In this document: one piece after another, positions 43,332 to 51,909 of the stretch
Layout of the letters: each line of letters starts with the position of its first letter
Position numbering within the stretch: position 1 is the first letter of the stretch
Assembly (NCBI GenBank): GCA_964618215.1
Contig: CAZTZE010000017.1
Coordinates: 1-64,000, forward strand
Length of the DNA: 64,000 bases
Reading direction: 5' to 3'
DNA from: CG2-30-58-95 sp964618215
GTDB lineage: Bacteria > Chloroflexota > Anaerolineae > Anaerolineales > Villigracilaceae
Translations under genes and position numbers: made by a program
The notes under the pieces: generated by a model
What the model saw: only the letters and a program-made list of their open reading frames with translations
Told to the model about the DNA's origin: nothing
The model's database searches: none

Positions 43332-44153
43332 TTATTTATAGTCAAGCGCTCCAGGATCGGCAAGGCCCCACTTTTTATTCAATTGAGCCAGTGTGCCATC
43401 CGCCAGCATCGCGCGAAGAGCAGCGTTGATTGGATGAATCAGATCGCTGCCTGGCGGATAGACAAAGGCCAGGAATTCGCCGGTCTCGAAAAAGGCAGCG
43501 ATTTTGAATTTCCCAGGGTTTGCTTGCATAAAACCAAACCCAGCCACATCGTCAATGACAACGCCATCAATGTCGCCGGCGAGTAATGCCAGGGCGGGTG
43601 CGCCGAAATCCTCGAAGGCCACGATTTCCTTATCAGGGAAGAGTGATACCGCGGCATCATAGTTTGTGGTCTGGATTTGGGTGCCAACTTTCAGTTCCGC
43701 ATTGGCCTTGAAATCATCCAGGGTGTGAGTTTCATCGGCCCGCACTAACAACGATTGTGAGACTGGCGTATATGGGATCGAGAAATCTACACCCCAGGCG
43801 CGCAGCCGTTTGTACGTGATCCCATCCGCGGCCATATCATATTCACCCGCGTTCATCGCTGGGAAGAGGCCATCCCAAGCGACTTCCTTGAATTCGGGTA
43901 CGCAGTTGAGCCGCTTGCAGATTTCGTTGACGGTATCGTAATCCCAGCCGACACCTTTACCGGTGGCTTCATCAATGCTGTTGAAAGGTGGGTAGGCATT
44001 TTCTACGGCCACGGTAATGATGCGCCCCTTGAGATCGGTCATACCGGCCGCGGCGGCGCCGCCTCCGGTTCCGCCAGTCGCCTTGGGGGCGCAGGCTACC
44101 AGCGCGAGGCTGGCAATTACCAACATGCTGATTATCAGGGTTACTTTTTTCAT
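43332..44153 (-). CDS. Amino-acid ABC transporter binding lipoprotein
   Basis: 273-residue periplasmic-binding-protein type II fold. The lipobox LVAC places the lipidated Cys near residue 20, followed by a Gly/Ala linker. The domain starts with GRIITVAVENAYPPFN and contains GYDTVNEI-like and FSIPYTPVSQSLLVRA segments typical of polar amino-acid binders. AAGGAGA precedes the ATG at 44153. The ligand cannot be read from the sequence. Confidence 0.92.
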   Translation of the reverse strand: MKKVTLIISMLVIASLALVACAPKATGGTGGGAAAAGMTDLKGRIITVAVENAYPPFNSIDEATGKGVGWDYDTVNEICKRLNCVPEFKEVAWDGLFPAMNAGEYDMAADGITYKRLRAWGVDFSIPYTPVSQSLLVRADETHTLDDFKANAELKVGTQIQTTNYDAAVSLFPDKEIVAFEDFGAPALALLAGDIDGVVIDDVAGFGFMQANPGKFKIAAFFETGEFLAFVYPPGSDLIHPINAALRAMLADGTLAQLNKKWGLADPGALDYK

Positions 44154-44330
44154 CACTTCTCTCCTTCTCTTTATCGAGTTGATTTAACGCCGCTTCTGAC
44201 CTTGCAGGAATGACGCTTTCACCTAAGCATAGACGAAATTGTTCGTTTTTGCAAGGGGAAATCGGTACTAAACCCGGGCGATTGCGTCTATAATTGAAAT
44301 GTTTCTACTTACGCATCAAGGAGACAGCAG

Positions 44331-44741
44331 ATGACCACTATATTCCCTTCACCCGAATGGCTCGAAAAACTGGATGAAAAATTGAACTCCGACGCCCAGT
44401 ACGCCCGTATCGCCAGGAATTGGGAAGGCGATATGTGCGTCGTCATCGAACCATCTGGCCCTCTCAAGGAGCAGATGTTCTATTATTTGGACTTGTGGCA
44501 CGGTAAGTGTCGCAAGACAGCCGTCCTGAAAGATCTCTCTGAAGTCAAGCCAGCCTTTGTTCTAAAAGCTTCTTACGAAAATATCGCCCGCATCATGAAA
44601 GGCGAACTGGATCCGATGCAGGCGATGATGACCCGCAAATTGCAAGTTCAAGGCAGCATGGCCTATATGATGCGCAATGTACCCACCGTGCTGGATTTCG
44701 TCCGCTGCTGCCGCGCGATCACCGGCGAAATATTGAAGTAA
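44331..44741 (+). CDS. SCP2 sterol-transfer-like protein
   Basis: 136 residues resembling bacterial SCP-2-like lipid-binding proteins: FPSPEWLEKLDEKLNSD at the start and PAFVLKASYENIARIMKGELDP followed by GSMAYMM, the hydrophobic-pocket helix pattern. AAGGAGA precedes the ATG. It is 12 bases before the AOR gene and likely shares its transcript; a link between the two functions is not known. Confidence 0.82.
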   Translation: MTTIFPSPEWLEKLDEKLNSDAQYARIARNWEGDMCVVIEPSGPLKEQMFYYLDLWHGKCRKTAVLKDLSEVKPAFVLKASYENIARIMKGELDPMQAMMTRKLQVQGSMAYMMRNVPTVLDFVRCCRAITGEILK

Positions 44742-44753
44742 ACAGGAAAAACC

Positions 44754-46568
44754 ATGCAACCTATCGCGACCATCAATCTCACCACGCGTGAGACGGGTCA
44801 ATTCAGCGTTCCCGCTGAGTGGGAACGCGATTACCTGGGCGGCGCATCATTGGCAGCGCGCTTGCTGTACACCTCCCTGACCCGCGTCCTGGATCCGTTA
44901 TCTCCGCAGTCCCCGCTTCTTTTCCTGACCGGCCCGCTGACCGGCACGGCAGGGCCCGCCGTGGGGCGTTTCGTCGTCTGTGGAAAATCGCCTGCCACCG
45001 GATTGTGGGCTGAATCCAACTGCGGCGGATTTTGGGGCCCGGAGCTGCGTTTTACCGGTTTCGACGGCCTGTGGATCACGGGGAAAGCCGAGGGGCCGGT
45101 CTACCTCTGGATAAACGAGGGCCGGCTCGAGGTCCGCGATGCGGCGCAAATCTGGGGATTGGACACCTATCAGGCGCAGGCCGTCCTCAAAAATGAATTA
45201 AACCGGCCATCCGCACGCGTCGCCGTGATTGGACCAGCGGGCGAGAACGGCGTCCTGTTTGCCGGTATCTTTTGCGATCACGGGCGCACCGCCGGGCGCA
45301 CCGGCCTGGGCGCGGTGATGGGCGCGAAAAATCTCAAGGCGATTGCGGTGAAGGGCAGCGGCAAAGTCCCGCTGGCTGATGCAGAAAAATATACCCCGCT
45401 GCGTTTGGCGGCCAATCGCGCCCTGAAGGCCGATAATATGTCCAAGGTGTTTCACGATCTCGGCACGGCCGGGGCAGCGAATTTTGCCGAATATCTCGGC
45501 GCGCTGCCGGCGAAATATTATCACGCCGGCACATTTCCAAATGTGGACAAGATATCCGGCTCGAGCATGGCCGAGACCATCCTGACCGGCACGAGCGCCT
45601 GTCATGCCTGTGTGATTGCCTGCGGGCGCGTGGTTCGTCTCGAAGACGGTGAGAAGCGCAAAGGGCCGGAATACGAGACGATTGTTGGCTTTGGCCCAAA
45701 CCTGCTGAATGACGATCTGCCTGCCATTGTCCGGCTGGGTGAAATCTGTGACCGTTACGGCATGGATACCATCAGCGCCAGCAACATGCTTGGGCTGGCG
45801 TTTTACCTTTACGAGAAAGGCGTTATTACCGAGAAGGATACCGGCTTCCCGCTGCGCTGGGGCGATGTGGCCGCGGCAGAAAAATTGCTCCATCTGACCG
45901 CCCATCGCGAAGGCTTCGGCGCGTACCTGGCGCAGGGTTCACGGCGCTTTGGGGCGCATTTCGGCGCAGAAGATGAAGCGGTGCAGGTCAACGGGCTGGA
46001 AGTGGCTTATCACGACCCGCGCGGCGTTTCCGGAATGGCGTTGGTCTATGCCACTGGTCCGCGCGGCGCGTGCCATAATAAATCGGATTATTTTTTCGTG
46101 GACTGGGGTCAGGCGGAGGCCAGCCTTGGCCTCGAATATTTCGATAGACAGGCCGGCGCGGAGAAGGCCGCCAACGTGGCCCGCCATCAGGACTGGCGCG
46201 CCGTCTGTGATGCGCTGGTGTTGTGCCTGTTCTCCAACATTCCAGTGGAAATGGTGGTGGATTTGACCAATGCCGCCACCGGCTCGAACCGGACAAGCGA
46301 AGATTTGCTGCTTGCCGGTGAGCGCGCCTGGAATCTCAAGCGGGCGATCAATAATCGCCTCGGTCTAACGCGCGCCAATGACAGACTTCCCAAAGCCCTG
46401 CTCGAACCGCTCTCCGAAGGCGGCGCGGCAGGATATGTTCCTCCTCTCGTGGAGATGCTCGAAGCCTACTACGCCGTTCGCGGCTGGGACCCTGGGACGG
46501 GGCGGCCGTCAAAAGAGACATTGCTTGCCCTCGGTCTGGATGACATTGCTGATGATTTGTGGAAGTGA
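44754..46568 (+). CDS. aor: Aldehyde ferredoxin oxidoreductase
   Basis: 604-residue tungsten-bis-pterin and [4Fe-4S] enzyme that oxidises aldehydes to acids with ferredoxin. The cluster ligands are Cys283, Cys286, Cys290 (CHACVIAC) and Cys491 (LVLCLFSN), the same spacing as the structurally known AOR. The N-terminal domain has YLGGASLAARLLY and GRTAGRTGLGAVMGAKNLKA. The tungstate transporter tupABC at 50549-52754 would supply the metal. The aldehyde substrate is unknown. It follows the SCP2-like gene on the same strand. Confidence 0.93.
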   Translation: MQPIATINLTTRETGQFSVPAEWERDYLGGASLAARLLYTSLTRVLDPLSPQSPLLFLTGPLTGTAGPAVGRFVVCGKSPATGLWAESNCGGFWGPELRFTGFDGLWITGKAEGPVYLWINEGRLEVRDAAQIWGLDTYQAQAVLKNELNRPSARVAVIGPAGENGVLFAGIFCDHGRTAGRTGLGAVMGAKNLKAIAVKGSGKVPLADAEKYTPLRLAANRALKADNMSKVFHDLGTAGAANFAEYLGALPAKYYHAGTFPNVDKISGSSMAETILTGTSACHACVIACGRVVRLEDGEKRKGPEYETIVGFGPNLLNDDLPAIVRLGEICDRYGMDTISASNMLGLAFYLYEKGVITEKDTGFPLRWGDVAAAEKLLHLTAHREGFGAYLAQGSRRFGAHFGAEDEAVQVNGLEVAYHDPRGVSGMALVYATGPRGACHNKSDYFFVDWGQAEASLGLEYFDRQAGAEKAANVARHQDWRAVCDALVLCLFSNIPVEMVVDLTNAATGSNRTSEDLLLAGERAWNLKRAINNRLGLTRANDRLPKALLEPLSEGGAAGYVPPLVEMLEAYYAVRGWDPGTGRPSKETLLALGLDDIADDLWK

Positions 46569-46572
46569 TACG

Positions 46573-46600
46573 GTATGGCGGGTTTCGCAACCCGCCATAC
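46573..46600. repeat. Perfect palindrome after aor
   Basis: GTATGGCGGGTTT and its complement AACCCGCCATAC flank a small loop. It starts four bases after the aor stop codon and lacks a T-run. Same style as the palindromes at 76-96 and 14194-14215. Confidence 0.6.
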
Positions 46601-46633
46601 AAATTCGGTAGAATGGCAATACTGCAAAACTCA

Positions 46634-46727
46634 CTTTGTCACCCTGAGGGAGCGTTCTTCAGCGACCGAAGGGTCTCCCGTTGTGGAGGGGATTCTTCGG
46701 GCAAAGTACGCCCTCAGAATGACAAGG
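46634..46727. repeat. Copy of the GTCACCCTGAG dispersed repeat
   Basis: Ends CTTTGTCACCCTGAGGG (46634) and CCCTCAGAATGACAAGG (to 46727) are inverted. The interior AGCGTTCT...GCGACCGAAGGGTCTC equals that of the MITE at 28627-28757. No target duplication is obvious here. The 244-base gap to the next gene contains no gene. Confidence 0.75.
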
Positions 46728-46812
46728 AAGGGGCGGGTCTCCCGCCAAGGTTTTCACCCTCGAGTGACTTTTGCGGTATTGCGTAAAATGATAAAAATGT
46801 GGAGGTACTTGC

Positions 46813-48447
46813 ATGAAACTTGTTACTGTCCCTGAAATGCGCGCGATCGAGCAGGAAGCTGACGCCAGTGGTTTGACCTACGCGCGGATGATGGAAAACG
46901 CCGGACGCGGCCTGGCCAAAGAAATATTGCGCCTTGCGTATAGTCACAATGACGAAGATATGCAAGCCCTCGGGCTGGTTGGCCCGGGAAATAATGGCGG
47001 GGATACGCTGGTCGCGCTGACGCATTTAGCCGAGAAGGGTTGGCAGGCGCGCGCCTATCTGATCCAGCGAAAAGGGGAGGCTGATCCTCTCGTCGAGCGG
47101 CTGAGGCAAGCGGATGGCGAGATTGTCATTTCCGAGAAGGATGAAGGCTTTGAACAGCTCAAAGCTTTCATTGGCGCCGCCGACGTGGTTCTGGATGGCA
47201 TCCTGGGAACTGGCTTCAAATTGCCCTTAAAAGCTGAAATCGCGTCAGTGATGACCGCCGTGAAGGACGCCAGCGCTGAATTGGATTGGCCGCCTTACGT
47301 TATCGCAGTTGATTGTCCCTCCGGGGTGGATTGTGATACGGGGGAAGCCAGCGCAGCTTGCATCCCGGCGGATGCCACACTGACGATGGCGGCTGTCAAG
47401 CAGGGTCTGTTGAAAACCCCGGCTTTCGACCTGCTAGGTGAGATTCATGTGGTGGATATCGGTCTGTCAGAGGATCTGCCTTCCTGGAAAGCGGTACGGA
47501 ACCAAGTCGCGGACGAAGATCTGGTCGCATCAATTTTGCCGCCGCGGCCCTCGGATTCTCACAAAGGGACTTTCGGGACCGCCTTTATCGTCGCAGGATC
47601 AATCAACTACACCGGCGCGGTATTATTGGCCGGCAAGGCTGCCTACCGGATCGGGGCCGGGCTGGTGACCTTGGCTGTTCCTGCACCTTTGCATGGCGCG
47701 CTGGCTGGACATTTTCCCGAAGCGACCTGGCTGTTGCTGCCGCATGAAATGGGAGTCGTCGCAGCCGCTGCGGTGGATGTGCTGGCAAAGGAACTCGAGC
47801 GCGCCAGCGCGCTTTTGATCGGCCCGGGCTTCGGATTGGAAAATACCACCAAGGAATTTTTGGAAAACCTTCTGCGGGGAGCAACCCTCTCAACGAATGC
47901 CCACGGGCGGATGGGATTCATCCCCAGTCAAACGGGAAAACCGGAAAAGAAGCTATTGACATTACCGCCGCTTGTGATTGATGCTGACGGGCTAAAACTG
48001 TTGGCGAAAATCCCGGATTGGCCGAATTTACTCCCCCAACCGGCTGTGTTGACGCCGCATCCGGGTGAAATGGCGGCGTTGACTGGTTTATTGAAAGAAG
48101 AAATTCAAAAAGACCGGCGAGCCATTGGATTACGCTTTGCTCAAGAATGGGGCCACGTGGTCGTTCTGAAAGGCGCCTTTACCGTCGTCGCCTCACCGGA
48201 TGGGCGCACGACAACCATCCCGGTGGCTACATCCGCTTTGGCGCACGCGGGGACGGGCGATGTGCTGGCAGGCTTGATCGTCGGCTTGCGCGCCCAAGGG
48301 GTCGAGGCGTATCCGGCAGCGGTGGCCGGGGCGTGGGTTCATGCCCAGGCGGGTTTGTATGCTGCCGAGGTCCTGGGGAACACCGCTTCAGTTTTGGCTG
48401 GAGATGTGTTGGAATCCGTGAGTGATGTTTTGGCAGAATTGGCGTAA
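46813..48447 (+). CDS. nnr: Bifunctional NAD(P)HX epimerase/dehydratase
   Basis: Repairs hydrated NADH and NADPH. The 544 residues contain two enzymes: the YjeF N-terminal epimerase (about 1-225; MMENAGRGLA, GPGNNGGDTLVAL, GTGFKLPL) and the ADP-dependent dehydratase of ribokinase fold (about 240-544; KGTFGTAFIVAGS, VLTPHPGEMAAL, HAGTGDVLAGLIVG). TGGAGGTA precedes the ATG. The last codon and stop run straight into a heptamer repeat. Confidence 0.95.
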   Translation: MKLVTVPEMRAIEQEADASGLTYARMMENAGRGLAKEILRLAYSHNDEDMQALGLVGPGNNGGDTLVALTHLAEKGWQARAYLIQRKGEADPLVERLRQADGEIVISEKDEGFEQLKAFIGAADVVLDGILGTGFKLPLKAEIASVMTAVKDASAELDWPPYVIAVDCPSGVDCDTGEASAACIPADATLTMAAVKQGLLKTPAFDLLGEIHVVDIGLSEDLPSWKAVRNQVADEDLVASILPPRPSDSHKGTFGTAFIVAGSINYTGAVLLAGKAAYRIGAGLVTLAVPAPLHGALAGHFPEATWLLLPHEMGVVAAAAVDVLAKELERASALLIGPGFGLENTTKEFLENLLRGATLSTNAHGRMGFIPSQTGKPEKKLLTLPPLVIDADGLKLLAKIPDWPNLLPQPAVLTPHPGEMAALTGLLKEEIQKDRRAIGLRFAQEWGHVVVLKGAFTVVASPDGRTTTIPVATSALAHAGTGDVLAGLIVGLRAQGVEAYPAAVAGAWVHAQAGLYAAEVLGNTASVLAGDVLESVSDVLAELA

Positions 48448-48525
48448 AACGTAAAACGCAATGATCAAAAAAAAGGAGTCCGCGTCTTCTGGACTCCTTT
48501 TTGCGTTTTACGCATTACGTTTTAC
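48442..48525. repeat. Heptamer repeat with inverted arm around a terminator
   Basis: CGTAAAA units run from 48444, overlapping the nnr stop codon, and the same word in inverted orientation fills 48503-48525 just before the SPFH gene's stop. A terminator lies in the centre. The architecture equals that at 2372-2518 but the repeated word differs. Confidence 0.75.
48467..48502. terminator. Bidirectional terminator between nnr and the SPFH gene
   Basis: GGAGTCC (48475-48481) pairs with GGACTCC (48491-48497). An A-run precedes and a T-run follows, so it can terminate both converging transcripts. Confidence 0.85.
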
Positions 48526-48530
48526 TTGCT

Positions 48531-49595
48531 TTAGCTTTTCAAAAACTCCTCCAGCGCTTCCTTGCTGATGCGGTAGGCGTTGCCCAGTTTCTTTGCCTTC
48601 AGTGAGCCGGCATTGATGGCTGCGATGACATCTTCCTCAGAAACCCGCAGCACCTGCGCCGCCTCGGAGGGCGTCATCACGGCCGGCATACCACCGCCGG
48701 AGGGCGCGCCGCTGGAGGGTGGTTGCTGTTGCTGCTGGCCGGATTGAAAACCGCCCTGCAGGGCCTGGCCCATCAAGTTGCCAATGCCCATTCCCGCGCC
48801 GATGCCGGCCGTCAGACCTGCGCCGCCGCTGGGATTCTGAGCGGCGTCGCGCATGGCGTCCGCGGCCTGCAGTTGGGTGTAGGTCGCCATGTCGAGCATG
48901 CCCATCGCCCGCAGTTCCTCAGCGGATTTCTCGGAGGGTTTTAGATTGCCAATGATGAAGCGTTTTAAAGTCAGACCCAGGGCATTAAACTCCTCCTCGG
49001 CCAGCGACTGGATGAAACCGCCCAGTTCAATGGTCTTGGCGAGCAGTTCTGGAACGGCCATCTTGGCGCCCCATTCGTTGAGTGTATCCTGCAATTTGGA
49101 AAGCAGGGCAATGCGCAAGCGTTCTTCGATGGCGTCAACCGTGAACGAGGCTTTCTTGCCCACAACTTGGATGATCAGTTGTTGGGGATCCTTGACTTCA
49201 AAACCGTACGAGCCATATCCCTGCAGGAGCGCCACACCCAAACCCATCCCCGGGTTGCGCACCAGGATTGGTTGGGAAGTGCCCCATTTGCGGTTGGCGA
49301 ATTCCTTCATCGAGACGAAGTAGACTTCCGCCGGGAAGGCTGTCTTGCCTCCAGTCAAAAGGTCCTGGGCTTTCTCGGTCAAGAGGGGAATGTTAGCCGT
49401 AGCGATGATGTGCCGTCCAGGGCCGAACTTATCCAACGCCAAACCGTCGCGGAAGAAGACCGCTGCCTGCCCGTCACGGACGATGACGTTGGAGCCGAGG
49501 CGGTATTCGCCAGCCGTTGAATTGTCCGGGAAGCGATGGACGATTTCACTTTCCATCTCGTTGGGGTATTCGATAATATCGAAAATGCGTGCCAT
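48531..49595 (-). CDS. SPFH-domain protein with C-terminal excisionase-like HTH
   Basis: 354 residues. The N-terminal 235 residues are an SPFH/band 7-like domain of the virion-core (YdjI) type, starting MARIFDIIEYPNEMESEIVHR. A Gly/Gln-rich low-complexity linker (about 255-300, with QQQQQ) joins it to a C-terminal HTH_17-like domain: MTPSEAAQVLRVSEEDV, then KAKKLGNAYRISKEALEEFL. YdjI-type proteins normally end in a zinc ribbon, so this ending is unusual. AGGAGAG precedes the ATG. A membrane-associated scaffold is the general family role. Confidence 0.82.
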   Translation of the reverse strand: MARIFDIIEYPNEMESEIVHRFPDNSTAGEYRLGSNVIVRDGQAAVFFRDGLALDKFGPGRHIIATANIPLLTEKAQDLLTGGKTAFPAEVYFVSMKEFANRKWGTSQPILVRNPGMGLGVALLQGYGSYGFEVKDPQQLIIQVVGKKASFTVDAIEERLRIALLSKLQDTLNEWGAKMAVPELLAKTIELGGFIQSLAEEEFNALGLTLKRFIIGNLKPSEKSAEELRAMGMLDMATYTQLQAADAMRDAAQNPSGGAGLTAGIGAGMGIGNLMGQALQGGFQSGQQQQQPPSSGAPSGGGMPAVMTPSEAAQVLRVSEEDVIAAINAGSLKAKKLGNAYRISKEALEEFLKS

Positions 49596-49705
49596 AGTTG
49601 TCTCTCCTTTTTGATCGAATCAACAGCTTGATTATAGCCTATCGAATATTTTGATACAAGTGTTTTATCCAGATTAATCTACGCTGCCGTACCGAAAAAG
49701 TTCTA

Positions 49706-49746
49706 TGCAATTTGACAGTCACTTCCGAAGTGACTGTCAGATTGCA
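49706..49746 (-). terminator. Strong hairpin after xdhC
   Basis: TGACAGTCACTTC and GAAGTGACTGTCA pair perfectly around one base, extended by TGCAAT/ATTGCA. It lies directly after the xdhC stop at the end of the ppaC-tup-xdhC unit, with a short T-rich stretch beyond on the minus strand. Confidence 0.65.
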
Positions 49747-49748
49747 TT

Positions 49749-50546
49749 TCATTTTGGCTCCTTCATCTGCTTGCCCGACCCGCCGCCGCGCACCATCAAA
49801 ACCTCCGCCAGGATGCTGACGGCGATCTCCTCCGGCGTCTCGGCCCCGATCCCGATCCCGATCGGGGAGTGGACGGACGCCAGCTTCTCGTCTGGGACGC
49901 CCTGTTCGTTGAGCGCTTTGACCGTCAGCGACCAACGCCGCCGCGAGCCGATAACTCCAATGTATCCCGCCGCGCTATCCAAAAGAGCAGGGAGGCCGGG
50001 CACATCTACATCGTTGCCGCGCGTGGTCAGGACAAGATAGGTCTGTCGCGTGATGTTCAGATGCTGGGGCAGTTCAGCCATCGGGCAGGCGTAGAATTCA
50101 TCCGCGTCGGGGTTGGCTTCCAGAGTGCAGAACTCGGGCCGGTCGTCCGAGACCGTGACGCGGAATCCCAGCCATTTGGCGAGATGGGCGACTGCCTTGC
50201 CGACATGTCCACCGCCGATGACGACAAGCATGGGAGGGGGTAAGATAGGTTCCACAAAAACCTCCACTTGGCCGCCGCACACGCCCACGTCACCGCGCGC
50301 GGGGTCGGTCATATTGTATTCAAGGAGCCGCGGTTGGCCGTCGGTGATAGCCATCCAGGCCTCGTCCAGGACGCGGTGTTCCAATCCGCCCCCGCCGACG
50401 GAACCGATGAAGTTTCCATTTTTATAGACGAGCATCTTGCTCCCAACGTGCCGCGGCGTGGAGCCGCGGCTGGCGACGACTGTGCACAGCGCGGCTGGTT
50501 CGTTTTTAGTTTCTAGCTCAGTTAGGGCTTGAAAAATTGTTTTCAT
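49749..50546 (-). CDS. xdhC: XdhC/CoxI-family molybdenum cofactor maturation protein
   Basis: Binds and sulfurates or inserts Mo cofactor into xanthine-dehydrogenase-type enzymes. The N-terminal XdhC/CoxI domain has CTVVASRGSTPRHVGSKM and the C-terminal Rossmann domain begins VVIGGGHVGKAVAHLA. 265 residues. It starts two bases after the tupC stop, linking cofactor insertion with tungstate uptake. The XDH-like protein at 54685-57762 is the obvious client. Confidence 0.92.
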   Translation of the reverse strand: MKTIFQALTELETKNEPAALCTVVASRGSTPRHVGSKMLVYKNGNFIGSVGGGGLEHRVLDEAWMAITDGQPRLLEYNMTDPARGDVGVCGGQVEVFVEPILPPPMLVVIGGGHVGKAVAHLAKWLGFRVTVSDDRPEFCTLEANPDADEFYACPMAELPQHLNITRQTYLVLTTRGNDVDVPGLPALLDSAAGYIGVIGSRRRWSLTVKALNEQGVPDEKLASVHSPIGIGIGAETPEEIAVSILAEVLMVRGGGSGKQMKEPK

Positions 50547-50548
50547 GT

Positions 50549-51208
50549 TTACCTTGGTTGGGATTCTACTCGACCCTGCGTCAGAATGACAGTGCGATGA
50601 CCAAATGCGCTGGCTTCGACGGGGTCATGGGTGACGAAAATTGTGGTGGTGCGCATCTGTTCCAGGATGGATTTCAGCTCATTGAGCAGGCGGGAGCGGG
50701 TGGCGGCATCCAGCGAACGGAAAGGTTCATCCAACAGAAGCAGTTCAGGTCGGAGGGCCAGGACACGCGCCAGGTTGACGCGTTGCGCCTCGCCGCCCGA
50801 AAGTTTTCGCGCCGGGCGTTTACGCAGGTGGCCTATGTTCAGGTATTCCAGCCATTCGTCCACGCGGCGGGCGGTCTCGGCGCGCGGCATGTGACGGAAG
50901 CGCAGTCCCAGGGTGATGTTTTCTTCCACACTCATATCCAGCAGTAGCGGGTCCTGAAAAACCAGGCCAATGCGGCGGCGATGGGAAAGGCTGTCCTGTT
51001 CTTCGAACGGCTGGCCGCGCAGAAGGATTTCACCTTTCTGGAAGGGGAGCAGGCGCGCCATGGTCAGCAGGAGGGTGGTCTTGCCGCAGCCGTTCGCTCC
51101 GCTCACGGCCAGGATTTCGGCTTCTTTGACGGTCAGATGGTCGAGGGTCAAGGCGGGCCGCCGGTCGCGTTCGACCAGGAGACCGCTTATTTCGAGAAAA
51201 TCGGTCAT
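50549..51208 (-). CDS. tupC: Tungstate ABC transporter ATPase
   Basis: 219 residues. Walker A GANGCGKTTL is near 38-47, the signature LSGGEAQR near 136-143, and Walker B LLLLDEPF follows. Gene context (TupA-type binding protein and its permease) gives the substrate. The C-terminal regulatory domain of molybdate ATPases is absent, as in TupC. It overlaps the permease gene by four bases. Confidence 0.9.
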   Translation of the reverse strand: MTDFLEISGLLVERDRRPALTLDHLTVKEAEILAVSGANGCGKTTLLLTMARLLPFQKGEILLRGQPFEEQDSLSHRRRIGLVFQDPLLLDMSVEENITLGLRFRHMPRAETARRVDEWLEYLNIGHLRKRPARKLSGGEAQRVNLARVLALRPELLLLDEPFRSLDAATRSRLLNELKSILEQMRTTTIFVTHDPVEASAFGHRTVILTQGRVESQPR

Positions 51209-51909
51209 GAACGGCTCTGCCTGCGCTGCTGCGCCATCGTCAGTACGTAGTTGATCATAAATGCCAGAGAGAGCAGGATCAGCCCCAGGGCAATAGCGCG
51301 GTCGAAGTTGCCTTTGCCGGTCTCCAGGACGATGGCTGTGGTCAGGACGCGCGTCTGGAAGCGGATGTTTCCGCCGATCATCATCGAAGCGCCGATCTCA
51401 GAAATGGCCCGGCCGAAACCGGCCATCAGCGCGGCCAGCAGGCCCAGCCGCGCTTCCCACCAGAGCAGCGCGATCATTTGCAGTTGGGATGCGCCCAAGC
51501 CGAGCAGTTGCAGGCGCAGGCGCGGGTCGAGTTGTTCCAGGGCAGCGGCGGTCAGGCCGGTGATGACCGGCGTGGCGATGATGACCTGGGCGAAGATCAT
51601 GGCTGAGGGAGTGTAGATGAGATTTAAAATACCCAGCGGCCCGCTGCGCCAGAGCAGAATGGCGGCCAGCAGCCCGACTACGACTGGCGGGATGGCCATG
51701 CCGGTGTTGACCAGTCCAAGCAGAAGGCTGCGTCCGCGAAAACGATGAAGGGTGAGGAGTGTGCCGAACGGCAGGCCGATGACCAGGCTGATGATAGTCG
51801 CCAGTCCTGAAACGCGCAGGGTCAGCAGGGTGATGAAGCGAATTTCCGGGTCTCCATGCAGGAGCAGGTTAAAGGCGTCATGAAATCCTTGCCAGATCCA
51901 GTCCATCAC
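51205..51909 (-). CDS. tupB: Tungstate ABC transporter permease
   Basis: 234 residues with about five membrane spans. The cytoplasmic loop near LLGLGASQLQMIALLWWEAR is the EAA-like ATPase contact. The style GRAISEIGASMMIGGNI is typical of TupB. It overlaps both neighbouring genes by four bases, as in a tight operon. Confidence 0.9.
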   Translation of the reverse strand: MMDWIWQGFHDAFNLLLHGDPEIRFITLLTLRVSGLATIISLVIGLPFGTLLTLHRFRGRSLLLGLVNTGMAIPPVVVGLLAAILLWRSGPLGILNLIYTPSAMIFAQVIIATPVITGLTAAALEQLDPRLRLQLLGLGASQLQMIALLWWEARLGLLAALMAGFGRAISEIGASMMIGGNIRFQTRVLTTAIVLETGKGNFDRAIALGLILLSLAFMINYVLTMAQQRRQSRS

